This document shows, one piece after another, positions 54,088 to 62,900 of a DNA stretch of 64,000 nt. How positions within the stretch are numbered: the stretch's first letter is position 1; each line of letters opens with the position of its first letter. The notes under the pieces are model-generated. The model was not told the DNA's origin and made no database searches. It was given only the letters and a program-made list of their open reading frames with translations. The stretch comes from CAYVQE01 sp964454005 (GTDB lineage: Bacteria > Myxococcota > B64-G9): the NCBI GenBank assembly GCA_964454005.1, contig CAYVQE010000015.1, forward strand, positions 1 through 64,000, written 5' to 3'. Made by a program: the position numbers and the translations under genes.

Positions 54088-55107
54088 ATGGCAACCTCCC
54101 GAAGTAGCTCGCGAAAAAAGACGTCCCGGGGCCCCGGCGACAAGCAGGTCAGCCGGAAGCGAGCCAAGTCGACCAGCGCCCGGAGCCGAACGACGACCAG
54201 GAAGAAGCCGGCCAAGAAGGCCAAACCGGCCAGCAAGGCCAAGAGCGGCTTCCGCTCGATCCGCAAGTGTTCGGACATGAAGAAGTTTGTCCGCGAGATG
54301 CGCTCGCGGCGGCGCAAGATCGCCCTGGTGCCGACCATGGGCTTTCTGCACGAGGGGCACTTGGAGCTGATCCGCCAGGCCCGCCGGTCGGCCTCGGTGG
54401 TGGTGGTCAGCGTCTTCGTCAACCCGGCCCAGTTCGGCCCGGGCGAGGATCTCGATCGCTACCCGCGCGATCCGGCCGGCGACCGGCGCAAGATCCGCGC
54501 CGAGGGCGCCGACGTCATGTTCGCCCCCGACGTGACCGAGATCTACCCTGAGGGTTTTCAGACCGTTGTCGAGGTGACCGAGGTGACCCGCAACTACTGC
54601 GGCGCCTCGCGCCCGGGCCACTTCCGCGGTGTGACCACGGTGGTGGCCAAGCTGTTCCAGATCGTCCAGCCCGACGAGGCCGTGTTCGGCGAGAAGGACT
54701 ACCAGCAGCTGGTGACCATCCGCCGCATGGTGCGCGACCTGGATTTCGATGTCGAGGTCATGGGTCTGCCCACGGTGCGCGAGCAGGACGGGCTGGCCAT
54801 GAGCTCGCGCAACTCGTACCTGTCGCCGGCCCAGCGCCAGCAGGCCACCGCCATCTACCGCGGGCTGCGCAAGGCGCGGCGCCTGTGCGACAGCGGCGAG
54901 TACGACGCGGCCGAGCTGAAGGCCATCGTGCTCGACCTGTTGCGCGAGGAGCGCGAAATCGAGATCGAGTACGTGGCCGTCTGCGATCCCGAGACCCTGG
55001 AGAGCCAGCACGAGGTCGAGCGCGAGGCGGTGCTGCTGGTGGCGGTGCGCATCGGTGCCACCCGCCTGATCGACAACATCCGGCTGCGCGGCCGCCGCCG
55101 GCGCTGA
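54088..55107 (+). CDS. panC: Pantothenate synthetase with a histone-H1-like basic N-terminal tail
   Basis: 339 residues, about 55-60 longer than usual PanC. Condenses pantoate and beta-alanine with ATP. The enzyme core starts at about residue 60 (FRSIRKCSDM) and has IALVPTMGFLHEGHLELI (ATP-binding HxGH), FVNPAQFGPGEDLDRYP, FGEKDYQQL and the KMSKS-like MSSRNSYLS. Residues 1-58 are Ser/Lys/Arg/Thr/Pro-rich (TTTRKKPAKKAKPASKAK), like H1-type DNA-binding tails. ATG 54088 is the probable start; an internal ATG at 54277 has no ribosome binding site and would cut into the core domain. panB, panD are not here. Confidence 0.9.
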   Translation: MATSRSSSRKKTSRGPGDKQVSRKRAKSTSARSRTTTRKKPAKKAKPASKAKSGFRSIRKCSDMKKFVREMRSRRRKIALVPTMGFLHEGHLELIRQARRSASVVVVSVFVNPAQFGPGEDLDRYPRDPAGDRRKIRAEGADVMFAPDVTEIYPEGFQTVVEVTEVTRNYCGASRPGHFRGVTTVVAKLFQIVQPDEAVFGEKDYQQLVTIRRMVRDLDFDVEVMGLPTVREQDGLAMSSRNSYLSPAQRQQATAIYRGLRKARRLCDSGEYDAAELKAIVLDLLREEREIEIEYVAVCDPETLESQHEVEREAVLLVAVRIGATRLIDNIRLRGRRRR

Positions 55108-55121
55108 TCGGGGGAGCGGGG

Positions 55122-55982
55122 ATGCGCTGGTCCGCCGTCCTGCTGCCGCTGCTGCTGGCCGGCTGCGCCGGTGGGCAGCGCCCGGCCCAACCCCCGCCGC
55201 CGGCCCGACCGGCGGCCCGAAGCCCGGCCGAGCTGGTGCGCATCGCCGGGGCCTACAGCGACCGGGGCGAGAGCCGCAAGGCGCTGGCGGTGTTGGATCG
55301 CGCGCTCGAGCAAGAGCCCGAGCTGGCCATGGGCTGGTACCAGCGCGGCCTGGCCCTGTCGCGGCTCGAGCGCATCGACCAGGCCGTCGCCGCGCTGGAG
55401 CGGGCCCATCGGCTCGACCCGGCCCATGCCGATACGGCCCTGCTGCTGGGCATGGCCTACGACCTGCAACGCCGCAACGCCGACGCCCTGCGGGTCTATC
55501 GGGCAGCGCTAGAGCACCATGCCGAGCATGCCGAGCTGTTGCACGAGTACGGGTTGAGCCTGCTGATGGCCGAGCGGGTTCCGGCCGGCATCGAGGCGCT
55601 GGAACGGGCCCGCCGGGTGGAGCCGGGCGACGCCGATCTGCTGGGCGATCTGGGCTACGCCTATCTGGTGGCCGGCCGGTCCGAGCAGGCCCGCGGGGCG
55701 TTGCGCCGGTCGCTCGAGCGCAAACCGGGCGCGCCGCAGGTGGTGTTCAACCTGGCCCGTGCCCAGCTGGCCTGCGGCGACCTGGCTGGCGCCCGCGCGG
55801 CGCTGGAGCGGCTGATCGAGCTGGTGCCGCAACAGGCCCAACCCCACTTCCACCTGGGCGTGGTGCTCGAGCGGCTGGGCGAGCTGGATGCGGCCCGGGC
55901 GGCGGTCGAGCGGGCGCTCGAGCTGGATCCGGACCTGGCCCCGGCCCGCCGCTGGCTCGAGGCCCACCCGGCTCAGCCGTAG
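55122..55982 (+). CDS. TPR lipoprotein
   Basis: 286 residues from ATG 55122 (GGGGAG just upstream, 14 bases after panC). Lipobox LAGC (Cys about 15), a Pro/Ala/Arg linker to about 40, then seven consecutive TPRs to the end (ALAVLDRALEQEPELAMG, ALRVYRAALEHHAEHAEL, ARAAVERALELDPDLAPA). An envelope scaffold protein; PilF/PilW-type pilotin is one possible parallel, but no pilus genes are near. The last 10 bases overlap the convergent phosphatase gene. Confidence 0.75.
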   Translation: MRWSAVLLPLLLAGCAGGQRPAQPPPPARPAARSPAELVRIAGAYSDRGESRKALAVLDRALEQEPELAMGWYQRGLALSRLERIDQAVAALERAHRLDPAHADTALLLGMAYDLQRRNADALRVYRAALEHHAEHAELLHEYGLSLLMAERVPAGIEALERARRVEPGDADLLGDLGYAYLVAGRSEQARGALRRSLERKPGAPQVVFNLARAQLACGDLAGARAALERLIELVPQQAQPHFHLGVVLERLGELDAARAAVERALELDPDLAPARRWLEAHPAQP

Positions 55983-56776
55983 CAGGGTCCCGGTGGCAAC
56001 GGCTCGGCCAGCGAGGCCAGCAACGCCCGGTGCAGCCGGCCGTTGCTGGCGCAGGTGTCGCTACCCGTGCCGTCGAACGGCGCGCCGTCGGTGCGGCTGA
56101 GGGTGCCGCCCGCCTCGCGCACCAGCAGGGCGCCGGCGGCCACGTCCCAGGGCTGGGTGCCCAACTCCCAGTAGCCATCCAGCCGACCGCAGGCCACGTG
56201 GCACAGATCCAACGCCGCCGAGCCGCCGCGGCGCACGCCGCGGGTGCGCATGGTCAGCGCGGCGAAGCGATCCAGGTTGGTGTCGGACCGTTCGCAGCGG
56301 TCGTAGGGAAAGCCGGTGGCCAGCAGCGACTGACTCAGCTGGCTGGTCCGGCTGACCCGGATCGGCGTGTCGTTGCAGCGGGCGCCTTGGCCGCGGACGG
56401 CCTCGAAGCGCTCGTCGAGCATGGGGTTGTAGACCAGCCCGACCAGGGTGCGGCCGTGCTGGCGCAGCGCCAGGCTGCAGCAGAAGGCCGGATAGCCGTG
56501 GGTGTAGTTGGTGGTGCCGTCGACCGGATCGATCACCCAGACCAGCGCGCCGCCCGGGTCGCCGTCGGCGGCCGACTCCTCGGCCAGCACCGCGGCCTCT
56601 GGAACGGCCGGGCGCAGGATCTCCAGGATGGACTGCTCGCAGGCCCGATCCACGTCGGTCACCAGGTCGTAGCGGCCCTTGTGATCGACCTGGCGGGCAT
56701 CGTCCAAGCCGGCGCGCATCAGCCGGCCGGCGGCGGCCGCCGCCTGGCGCATGGCGGCCAGGGCGCGTTCGATCAC
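55973..56776 (-). CDS. Inositol-1-monophosphatase family phosphatase
   Basis: 267 residues from GTG 56776; AGGAGG lies 5 bases upstream, and the GTG overlaps the previous stop (GTGA). Mg2+-dependent sugar-phosphate phosphatase of the SuhB/IMPase family. Motifs: DLVTDVDRACEQSI, a metal Glu in LAEESA, WVIDPVDGTTNYTHG (signature 1) and WDVAAGALLVREAGG (signature 2). The substrate could be inositol phosphate, PAP or fructose bisphosphate. A longer open frame in the same phase runs to 59659 but is a shadow of other genes. Confidence 0.92.
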   Translation of the reverse strand: MIERALAAMRQAAAAAGRLMRAGLDDARQVDHKGRYDLVTDVDRACEQSILEILRPAVPEAAVLAEESAADGDPGGALVWVIDPVDGTTNYTHGYPAFCCSLALRQHGRTLVGLVYNPMLDERFEAVRGQGARCNDTPIRVSRTSQLSQSLLATGFPYDRCERSDTNLDRFAALTMRTRGVRRGGSAALDLCHVACGRLDGYWELGTQPWDVAAGALLVREAGGTLSRTDGAPFDGTGSDTCASNGRLHRALLASLAEPLPPGPCYG

Positions 56777-58044
56777 GGCTGCCTCCTGCGCAGCAGCCCG
56801 AGCGCCAGCAGCAGCCCGAGCGCAAGGCCGGGTGTCAGCCCGGTCCCGGCCGGCGCTGCGGTGCCGGCGCAGCCGCAGCCGAGCCCGCCGTCGTCGGCGC
56901 CGGGGCCCCAGTCGTAGTCGCTGTCGAGTTCGAGTTCGAGCTGCTGTTCGCGGTCGGCCTCGAGGTTGAAGGGATCGGTCTGGGCGCTTCGCCAGCCTTC
57001 GCGGGCGGCGCCCAGCTGCCAGCGGCCGGCGGGGACGCCGGTGAAGGCGAACGTCCCCTCGGCGTCGGTGGTGGTGGTGCGGCCCGGCTGCGGCGCCTCG
57101 GGTTGCCACAGGCTGACCCGGGTGCCAGCCGCGGCCTGTGGCTCGCCGCCCTCGGGATCGGCGAGCAGCACCGTGCCCGCCACCCGGTAGCTGGGCTCGA
57201 CCGGATCCTCGCCCGGGTGGTGGAGCACGAAGTCCAGCCGGCGGTCCTCGGCGACCAGTACGTCGATCCGCTGCTGGCCGTCGTAGTCGCTGCGGCGGGC
57301 GGCCAGCGACAGCAGGCCGGTGGGCACCTGGGTCAGCCGGTAGCCGCCGCTGGCCGCGGTGGCGGCGGACAGCGGCGGCTCGGTGCCGTAGAGCACCACC
57401 TGCGATCCGCTGCGATCCAGCGGGTTTTCGCTCAAGGCCACGTACCCGCTGATCGAGAGGTTGGCGGGCAGGCTGGCCAAGGCCAGGTCCACCAGCGCCG
57501 GCGCGTCGGCGCTGACGGCCACCCCGCCGCGCTCGACGATCTGGTGGCTTTGCCGGATGGCACGCAGATCGTAGCTGCCGGGCTCGAGGCCCACCAGCGC
57601 GTAGGCCCCGCCCGGGCCCGAGAGGCTGCGGGCCCGCAGCCGGCCTTCCTGCAGGGCCTGGATCAGCGTGCCGGCGCAGCCGCTGCCATCGCAGCGCACC
57701 GTGCCTGCCACCTGGCCGGTATCGGCCGGCGGCGGCTCCAGGGCGAAGTCGCGGTTGGCGTCCTGGGTCAGATCGAGCGCACCGGTCGATTCGCCCACCA
57801 GCCCGGCCGCGGCGCAGGTCACCCCGTAGACGCCGGCCGGGATGCCGGGTAGGGCGTAGCGGCCCTCGGCGTTGGTTTGGACATACAGCCCGCTGCCGCG
57901 TACCAGCACCACCGCGCCGTCGACCGGGTCGCCGGTGTCGGCGCGGGTGACCTGACCCTCGAGCAGGGCGCCTGCTGCAGGCGCCGCTGGGCCCAGCCAC
58001 AGTGCGACCAGGCCCATCGTCCAGTTGGCCCATCGGCTGTTCAC
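56773..58044 (-). CDS. Carboxypeptidase-regulatory-like repeat protein with MYXO-CTERM tail
   Basis: 423 residues from GTG 58044 (GAGGTGA upstream; GTG 58074 is an alternative). Signal peptide ends PAAGALLEG. At least three carboxypeptidase-regulatory-like (transthyretin-fold) domains: about 24-105 (ALLEGQVTRADTGDPVDGAV, NAEGRYALPGIPAG), about 115-190, and about 290-375 (TTDAEGTFAFTGVPAGRW). The C-terminus GLGCGCAG, a hydrophobic segment and LRRRQP is a MYXO-CTERM sorting signal. Presumably surface-anchored with a structural role. It is translationally coupled to the phosphatase. Confidence 0.8.
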   Translation of the reverse strand: MNSRWANWTMGLVALWLGPAAPAAGALLEGQVTRADTGDPVDGAVVLVRGSGLYVQTNAEGRYALPGIPAGVYGVTCAAAGLVGESTGALDLTQDANRDFALEPPPADTGQVAGTVRCDGSGCAGTLIQALQEGRLRARSLSGPGGAYALVGLEPGSYDLRAIRQSHQIVERGGVAVSADAPALVDLALASLPANLSISGYVALSENPLDRSGSQVVLYGTEPPLSAATAASGGYRLTQVPTGLLSLAARRSDYDGQQRIDVLVAEDRRLDFVLHHPGEDPVEPSYRVAGTVLLADPEGGEPQAAAGTRVSLWQPEAPQPGRTTTTDAEGTFAFTGVPAGRWQLGAAREGWRSAQTDPFNLEADREQQLELELDSDYDWGPGADDGGLGCGCAGTAAPAGTGLTPGLALGLLLALGLLRRRQP

Positions 58045-58098
58045 GCTCACCTCGCTGTCTGGCGCCGCCGGCACGATTCAACAGGCCAGTCCATCGCC

Positions 58099-59646
58099 TT
58101 AACGTTCTATTTCGCGCGCCAACGCGTCCGGTTTGCGCAGCGATTCCACCGGGGCGTCCGCCTCCGGGGCCAGCCTTGGCCGCCGCCACAGAAAAAAGCC
58201 GAGGGCGGCTGCGCCGATCACCAGGCCGATGGTCGTACCCAAGGTGGGATCCAGGCCCAGGCAGCCCTTGGCCCGGCGCTCGACCAGGATAAAGGTCACG
58301 GTCATCACGGTCATGAACGTCGCCGGCAGCGCCGCCAGCCACCAGCGGCTGGCCCGCCGGGCCAGGAACACGGCCGCTGTCCACAGCGCCACCGCGGCCA
58401 GGGTCTGGTTGGCCCAGCCGAAGTAGCGCCAGATCACGCCGAAGGGCAAAAACATCAGCAGCAGCGACAGCCCGAACAGGGGCAGCGCCAGCAGCAGGCG
58501 CTTGCGCGGCCGGGCCTGATCCAGCCCCAGCGCGTCGCCCAGGATCAGCCGCGCTACCCGAAAGGCGGTGTCGCCCGAGGTGATCGGCAGCACGATCACG
58601 CCCAGCACCGCCAGCACCCCGCCGAAGGTGCCCATGGTCTCGGTGCAGATGGTGTGGACCACCACCGCCGCCCGGTTCAGCTCGGGCCCCAGCGCTGCGG
58701 CCAGCCCGGCGACGCCGCCGTAATGGCCCTGGGCGGCCGAAGCCCAGATCAGCGCGATCAGGCCCTCGGCGATCATGGCGCCGTAGAACACCGGCCGCAG
58801 GTGGCGCTCGCTCCTGAGGCAGCGGGCCATCATCGGGCTCTGGGTGGCGTGGAAGCCGGAGATGGCGCCGCAGGAGACGGTGATGAAGATGATCGGCCAG
58901 GCCGGCACGTCTTGCGGGTGGAGGTTCTGCAGGGTGAACGCCGGCGGGCTCATGGCGCCGAAGATCATGGCCCCGGCCAGCCCGGCCACCATGACCAGCA
59001 GCGCCATGGCGAAGAAGGGGTAGACCCGGCCGATGACCTTGTCGACCGGCAGCAGGGTGGCCACCAGGTAGTAGGCGAAGATCAGCGTCATCACCAGCCA
59101 CTGCCACAGCGGTAGATCCTGCCAGCTCGACTCCAGCAGGGCCACCGCATCCGGGCCGGCCCAGCCGAAGGCGGTCTCGGCCGGCAGCATGTTGACGATC
59201 AGCGCCGCCGGCGCCTTGACGAAGACCGTGCCCACCAGGATCATCAGCAGCAGGATGAAGAACGTGGCCAGCTTGCGGGCGTGGCGGCCCAGGTAGTGGC
59301 CGATCAGCGCCGGCAGCCCGGCGCCGCCGTTGCGCACCGACATGGCCCCGGCCATGAAGTCGTGCACCGCTCCGCCCAACACCGCCCCCAGCACGATCCA
59401 CAGAAAGACCTGCGGGCCCCACAGCGCGCCCATGATGGGGCCGAATACCGGGCCCAAACCGGCGATGTTGAGCAATTGGACCAGATAGACCCGCCAGGTG
59501 GGCATGGCCACGTAGTCCACGCCGTCGGCCAGCCGCAGCGCCGGGGTGGGCCGGGCTGGATCGGGCCGCACGCTGGCAGCGGTCAGCCGGCCGTAGATGA
59601 AGTAGCCGAGCACCAGCAAAGCGATGCCGGACAGAAACACCACCAT
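58099..59646 (-). CDS. cstA: CstA-family carbon starvation / peptide-pyruvate transporter
   Basis: 515 residues from ATG 59646 (GGGAGG about 12 bases upstream); an in-frame start at 59715 is less likely. About 13-14 membrane helices. CstA signatures: GYFIYGRL, DGVDYVAMPTWRV, IAGLGPVFGPIMGALWGP, MAGAMSVRNGGAGLP and SGFHATQSPMMARCL. E. coli CstA and BtsT, near 700 residues, import peptides or pyruvate; this is the shorter form common outside enterobacteria. Substrate is not predictable from sequence. No BtsSR-type regulator is adjacent. Confidence 0.9.
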   Translation of the reverse strand: MVVFLSGIALLVLGYFIYGRLTAASVRPDPARPTPALRLADGVDYVAMPTWRVYLVQLLNIAGLGPVFGPIMGALWGPQVFLWIVLGAVLGGAVHDFMAGAMSVRNGGAGLPALIGHYLGRHARKLATFFILLLMILVGTVFVKAPAALIVNMLPAETAFGWAGPDAVALLESSWQDLPLWQWLVMTLIFAYYLVATLLPVDKVIGRVYPFFAMALLVMVAGLAGAMIFGAMSPPAFTLQNLHPQDVPAWPIIFITVSCGAISGFHATQSPMMARCLRSERHLRPVFYGAMIAEGLIALIWASAAQGHYGGVAGLAAALGPELNRAAVVVHTICTETMGTFGGVLAVLGVIVLPITSGDTAFRVARLILGDALGLDQARPRKRLLLALPLFGLSLLLMFLPFGVIWRYFGWANQTLAAVALWTAAVFLARRASRWWLAALPATFMTVMTVTFILVERRAKGCLGLDPTLGTTIGLVIGAAALGFFLWRRPRLAPEADAPVESLRKPDALAREIER

Positions 59647-59923
59647 GGCCGCCCTGCACCTCCCAGCCCGCAGTCTAGCGCCGCCCCTTTCGCGGAACAA
59701 GGCCGGGGCAGGCAACTGGGAAAAGGGCTTGCCAGGACCGGCGGGCCATGTTTAGAGTCGGGCTCGCCGGCCGTTTTCGCCGCCCATGCGTTTCAAGCGC
59801 TCGGTATTGCTGCGATCTCGGCGACCGGTGGCCGGGGGCGGATGCGAAATCGCGTTCTCGGCGCTGGCGGGGTACCCGTTCGGAACGATCGGAATGAATC
59901 GTCTAGCCAAAAGGAGAGCTTGC

Positions 59924-62900
59924 ATGAATTGGAGCAGAAGCCTGTTCGCAGTGATGCTGGTGACCGGCCTGGCGCTGGTGCCGGCCTGTCGCGATGAGGG
60001 GCCGCAGCCGGCCAGCCGGACCCAGGCGCTGGGCTCGAGCGGTGAGCTGGTGCCGGCGGCCACGGCGCCGCGGGCCTCGCTGGGCCCGGTGGTGAAACGC
60101 AGCTGGCCGCAGCCCGCCAAGCAAACCGCCGAGGTGCCGCCCTACGAGCCGGGCGTGGTCATCGTCCGCTTCCACGAGCCGCACCGGGCCCGGGCCGGCG
60201 CCCTGGCCGCCGAGCTGGGCGCCGAGCTCATCCAGCGCAGCCCCATCGGGGTGGACAAGCTGCGGCTGACCAGGCGCGAGTCGCCGCCGGCCGCCGCCGC
60301 CCGCATCGCCCGCGACCCGCGGGTGCGCTACGCCGAGCCCAACCACCGCATCGCCTTTCTCAACACGCCCAACGATCCGCGCTTCGACGAGCTGTGGGGC
60401 ATGCACAACACCGGTCAGACCGGCGGTACGGCCGACGCCGACATCGATGCGGTCGAGGCCTGGGACTACTCCATCGGCTCTTACGACGTGGTGGTGGCCG
60501 TGCTCGACACCGGCGTCGACTACACCCACCCGGAGCTGGCCGACAACATGTGGCTCAACGCCGACGAGACGCCCGACAACGGCATCGACGATGACAACAA
60601 CGGCTACGTCGACGACGTGCGCGGCTGGGACTTCGAGCACGAGCACAACGACCCCATGGACGATTACGGCCACGGCACCCACTGCGCCGGCACCATCGGC
60701 GCCGCCGGCAACGACGGCCTGGGCGTAACCGGGGTCAACTGGCGGGTGACCATCATGCCGCTGCGCATCATCGGCGATCAGGAGCTCGACGCCTACTGCC
60801 TGGACGCGGCCGAGTCCATCCACTACGCGGTGGACAACGGCGCCGACGTGATGAGCTGCTCCTGGTGGACGGTGCAGCACTACAACCAGACCCTGGAAGA
60901 GGCGGTCGAGTACGCCGAGCAGCAGGAGGTCTTCCTGGTGGCCGCCGCCGGCAACGACGCCCGCGACGACGATGACCCGGATTACAACCACTGGCCCAGC
61001 GAGTGGCCCTACGACAACATCATCGCCGTGGCCGCCACCGACCACAACGACAACCGGGCCTCGTTCTCCAACTGGGGCCCGACCACGGTCGATGTGGGCG
61101 CCCCCGGCGAGGACATCCTGTCCTGCACCTGGCCGGGCCACGGCTACGAGCAGATGTCGGGCACCTCCATGGCCGCCCCGCATGTGGCCGGCACGGTGGC
61201 GTTGATCCTGTCCATCCGACCCGATCTGTCCATGGCCGACGTCAAGCAGTTCCTGTTCAACACCGTCGATCCCATCCCCGACCTCGAGGGGTTGACCGTC
61301 ACCGGTGGCCGCATCAACGCCCACCGGGTGATGCAGGCGGTCAGCGGCGTGCCGCTGCCGCCGGTGGCGCTGGCCGGCGGTGACCAGACGGTGATGACCG
61401 GCAGCGACGTGGTGCTGGACGGCTCCAAGTCTTTCGACCCCAACCAGGATCCGATCACCTTCGACTGGCAGTTCTACCCGCCCGATCACAGCGTGGCGGT
61501 GCTGGACGATCCGACCGCCGAGCAGCCGCAGTTCTACGCCGACGTCTGCGGGCTGTACCAGGCCACGCTGCAGGTGACCGACGACGGCGGTTTGGAATCA
61601 GAGACCGACCGGGCCCGGGTTCACGTGATGAACTGGAACGACCAGAGCCCGGTGATCGAGACGCCGCACCCGTATAACGACGACATGGACGAGAGCTGGA
61701 CCATCACCGTACCCGGCGCGGTGGTCATGGGCCTGCACTTCGCCTCGTTCGACACCGAGAGCGGCTACGACTTCGTGCGCCTGTACGACATCGACGATGC
61801 CGAGGTGGCCGTCTACGACGGTGCGCTGGGCGAGTTCAACACGGTCACCGTCGAGGGCGACACCATCCGGGTGCGCTTCACCTCCGACGGCAGCGTGACC
61901 CGCGATGGCTTCGTCCTCGACGGCGTCTGGTGGTGCGATGCCGGCGAGTGCCCGCCGGGACAGGGCGACTGCAACGACGATCCGGCCGACGGCTGCGAGA
62001 CCGACACCAGCAGCGACATCGACAACTGCGGCTGGTGCGGCCACGCCTGCGTGTTCCCCAACGCCAGCGCCGCCTGCGTCGACGGCCGCTGCCAGCTGGT
62101 CGACTGCCTGGCCGGCTACAGCGACTGCGACGGCGAGGTGGCCAACGGCTGCGAATCGGATCCGCTGCTCGATCCCGAAAACTGCGGCGGCTGCGGCAAT
62201 GCCTGCGGGCCCTACGACAACGCCACCGCCGGTTGCGAGGCCGGCGCATGCGTCATCGGCGCCTGCGACGAGGGCTGGGCCGACTGCAACGGGGTGCTGG
62301 GCGACGGCTGCGAGATCAGCGTGGTGGCCGATCCGGACAACTGCGGCGGCTGCGGCGTGCAGTGCATCCTGGACCACGCCACCCACGCTTACTGCGAAAA
62401 CGCCGCCTGCCACGTGGGCGACTGCACCGTCAGCCCGGAGAGCATCGAGACCGAGCATCCTTACGGCAACAGCCAGGACTTGAGCTGGCAGATCCAGCAT
62501 CCGGGCGCCAGCGCCATCACGGTGCACTTCTCCATGTTCAACACCGAGCGCAACTACGACTACGTGCAGCTGCGCGACGCCGACGACGCGCTGGTGGTGC
62601 AGTACTGGGGCGACCTGGGGGCGTTTACCTCCGAGCCGGTGCCGGGTGATACCGTCAACGTATTGTTCCACTCCGACGGCTTGGTCACCCGCGACGGCTT
62701 CATCATCGACTCCAGCCGCCACTGCGAGGGCACGGGCTGCGAGGCCGGCTGGGGCGACTGCGACGGGCTGGGCGAGAACGGCTGCGAGACCGACCTGCTG
62801 ACCGATCTGGACCACTGCGGCGGCTGCGGCCAGCTCTGCGGCGATCCCAACACCGACGGCCAGTGCGTCGACGGCAACTGCACGCCGGGTGACCAGTGCC

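Noticed and set aside
54277..54300. Internal ATG as the real panC start
   Set aside because: No ribosome binding site, and it would remove part of the first core strand and helix (RSIRKCSDM).
55973..59659. 1228-residue open frame on the minus strand
   Set aside because: Only its last 267 residues (the IMPase) are real; the rest runs out of phase through the MYXO-CTERM and CstA genes.
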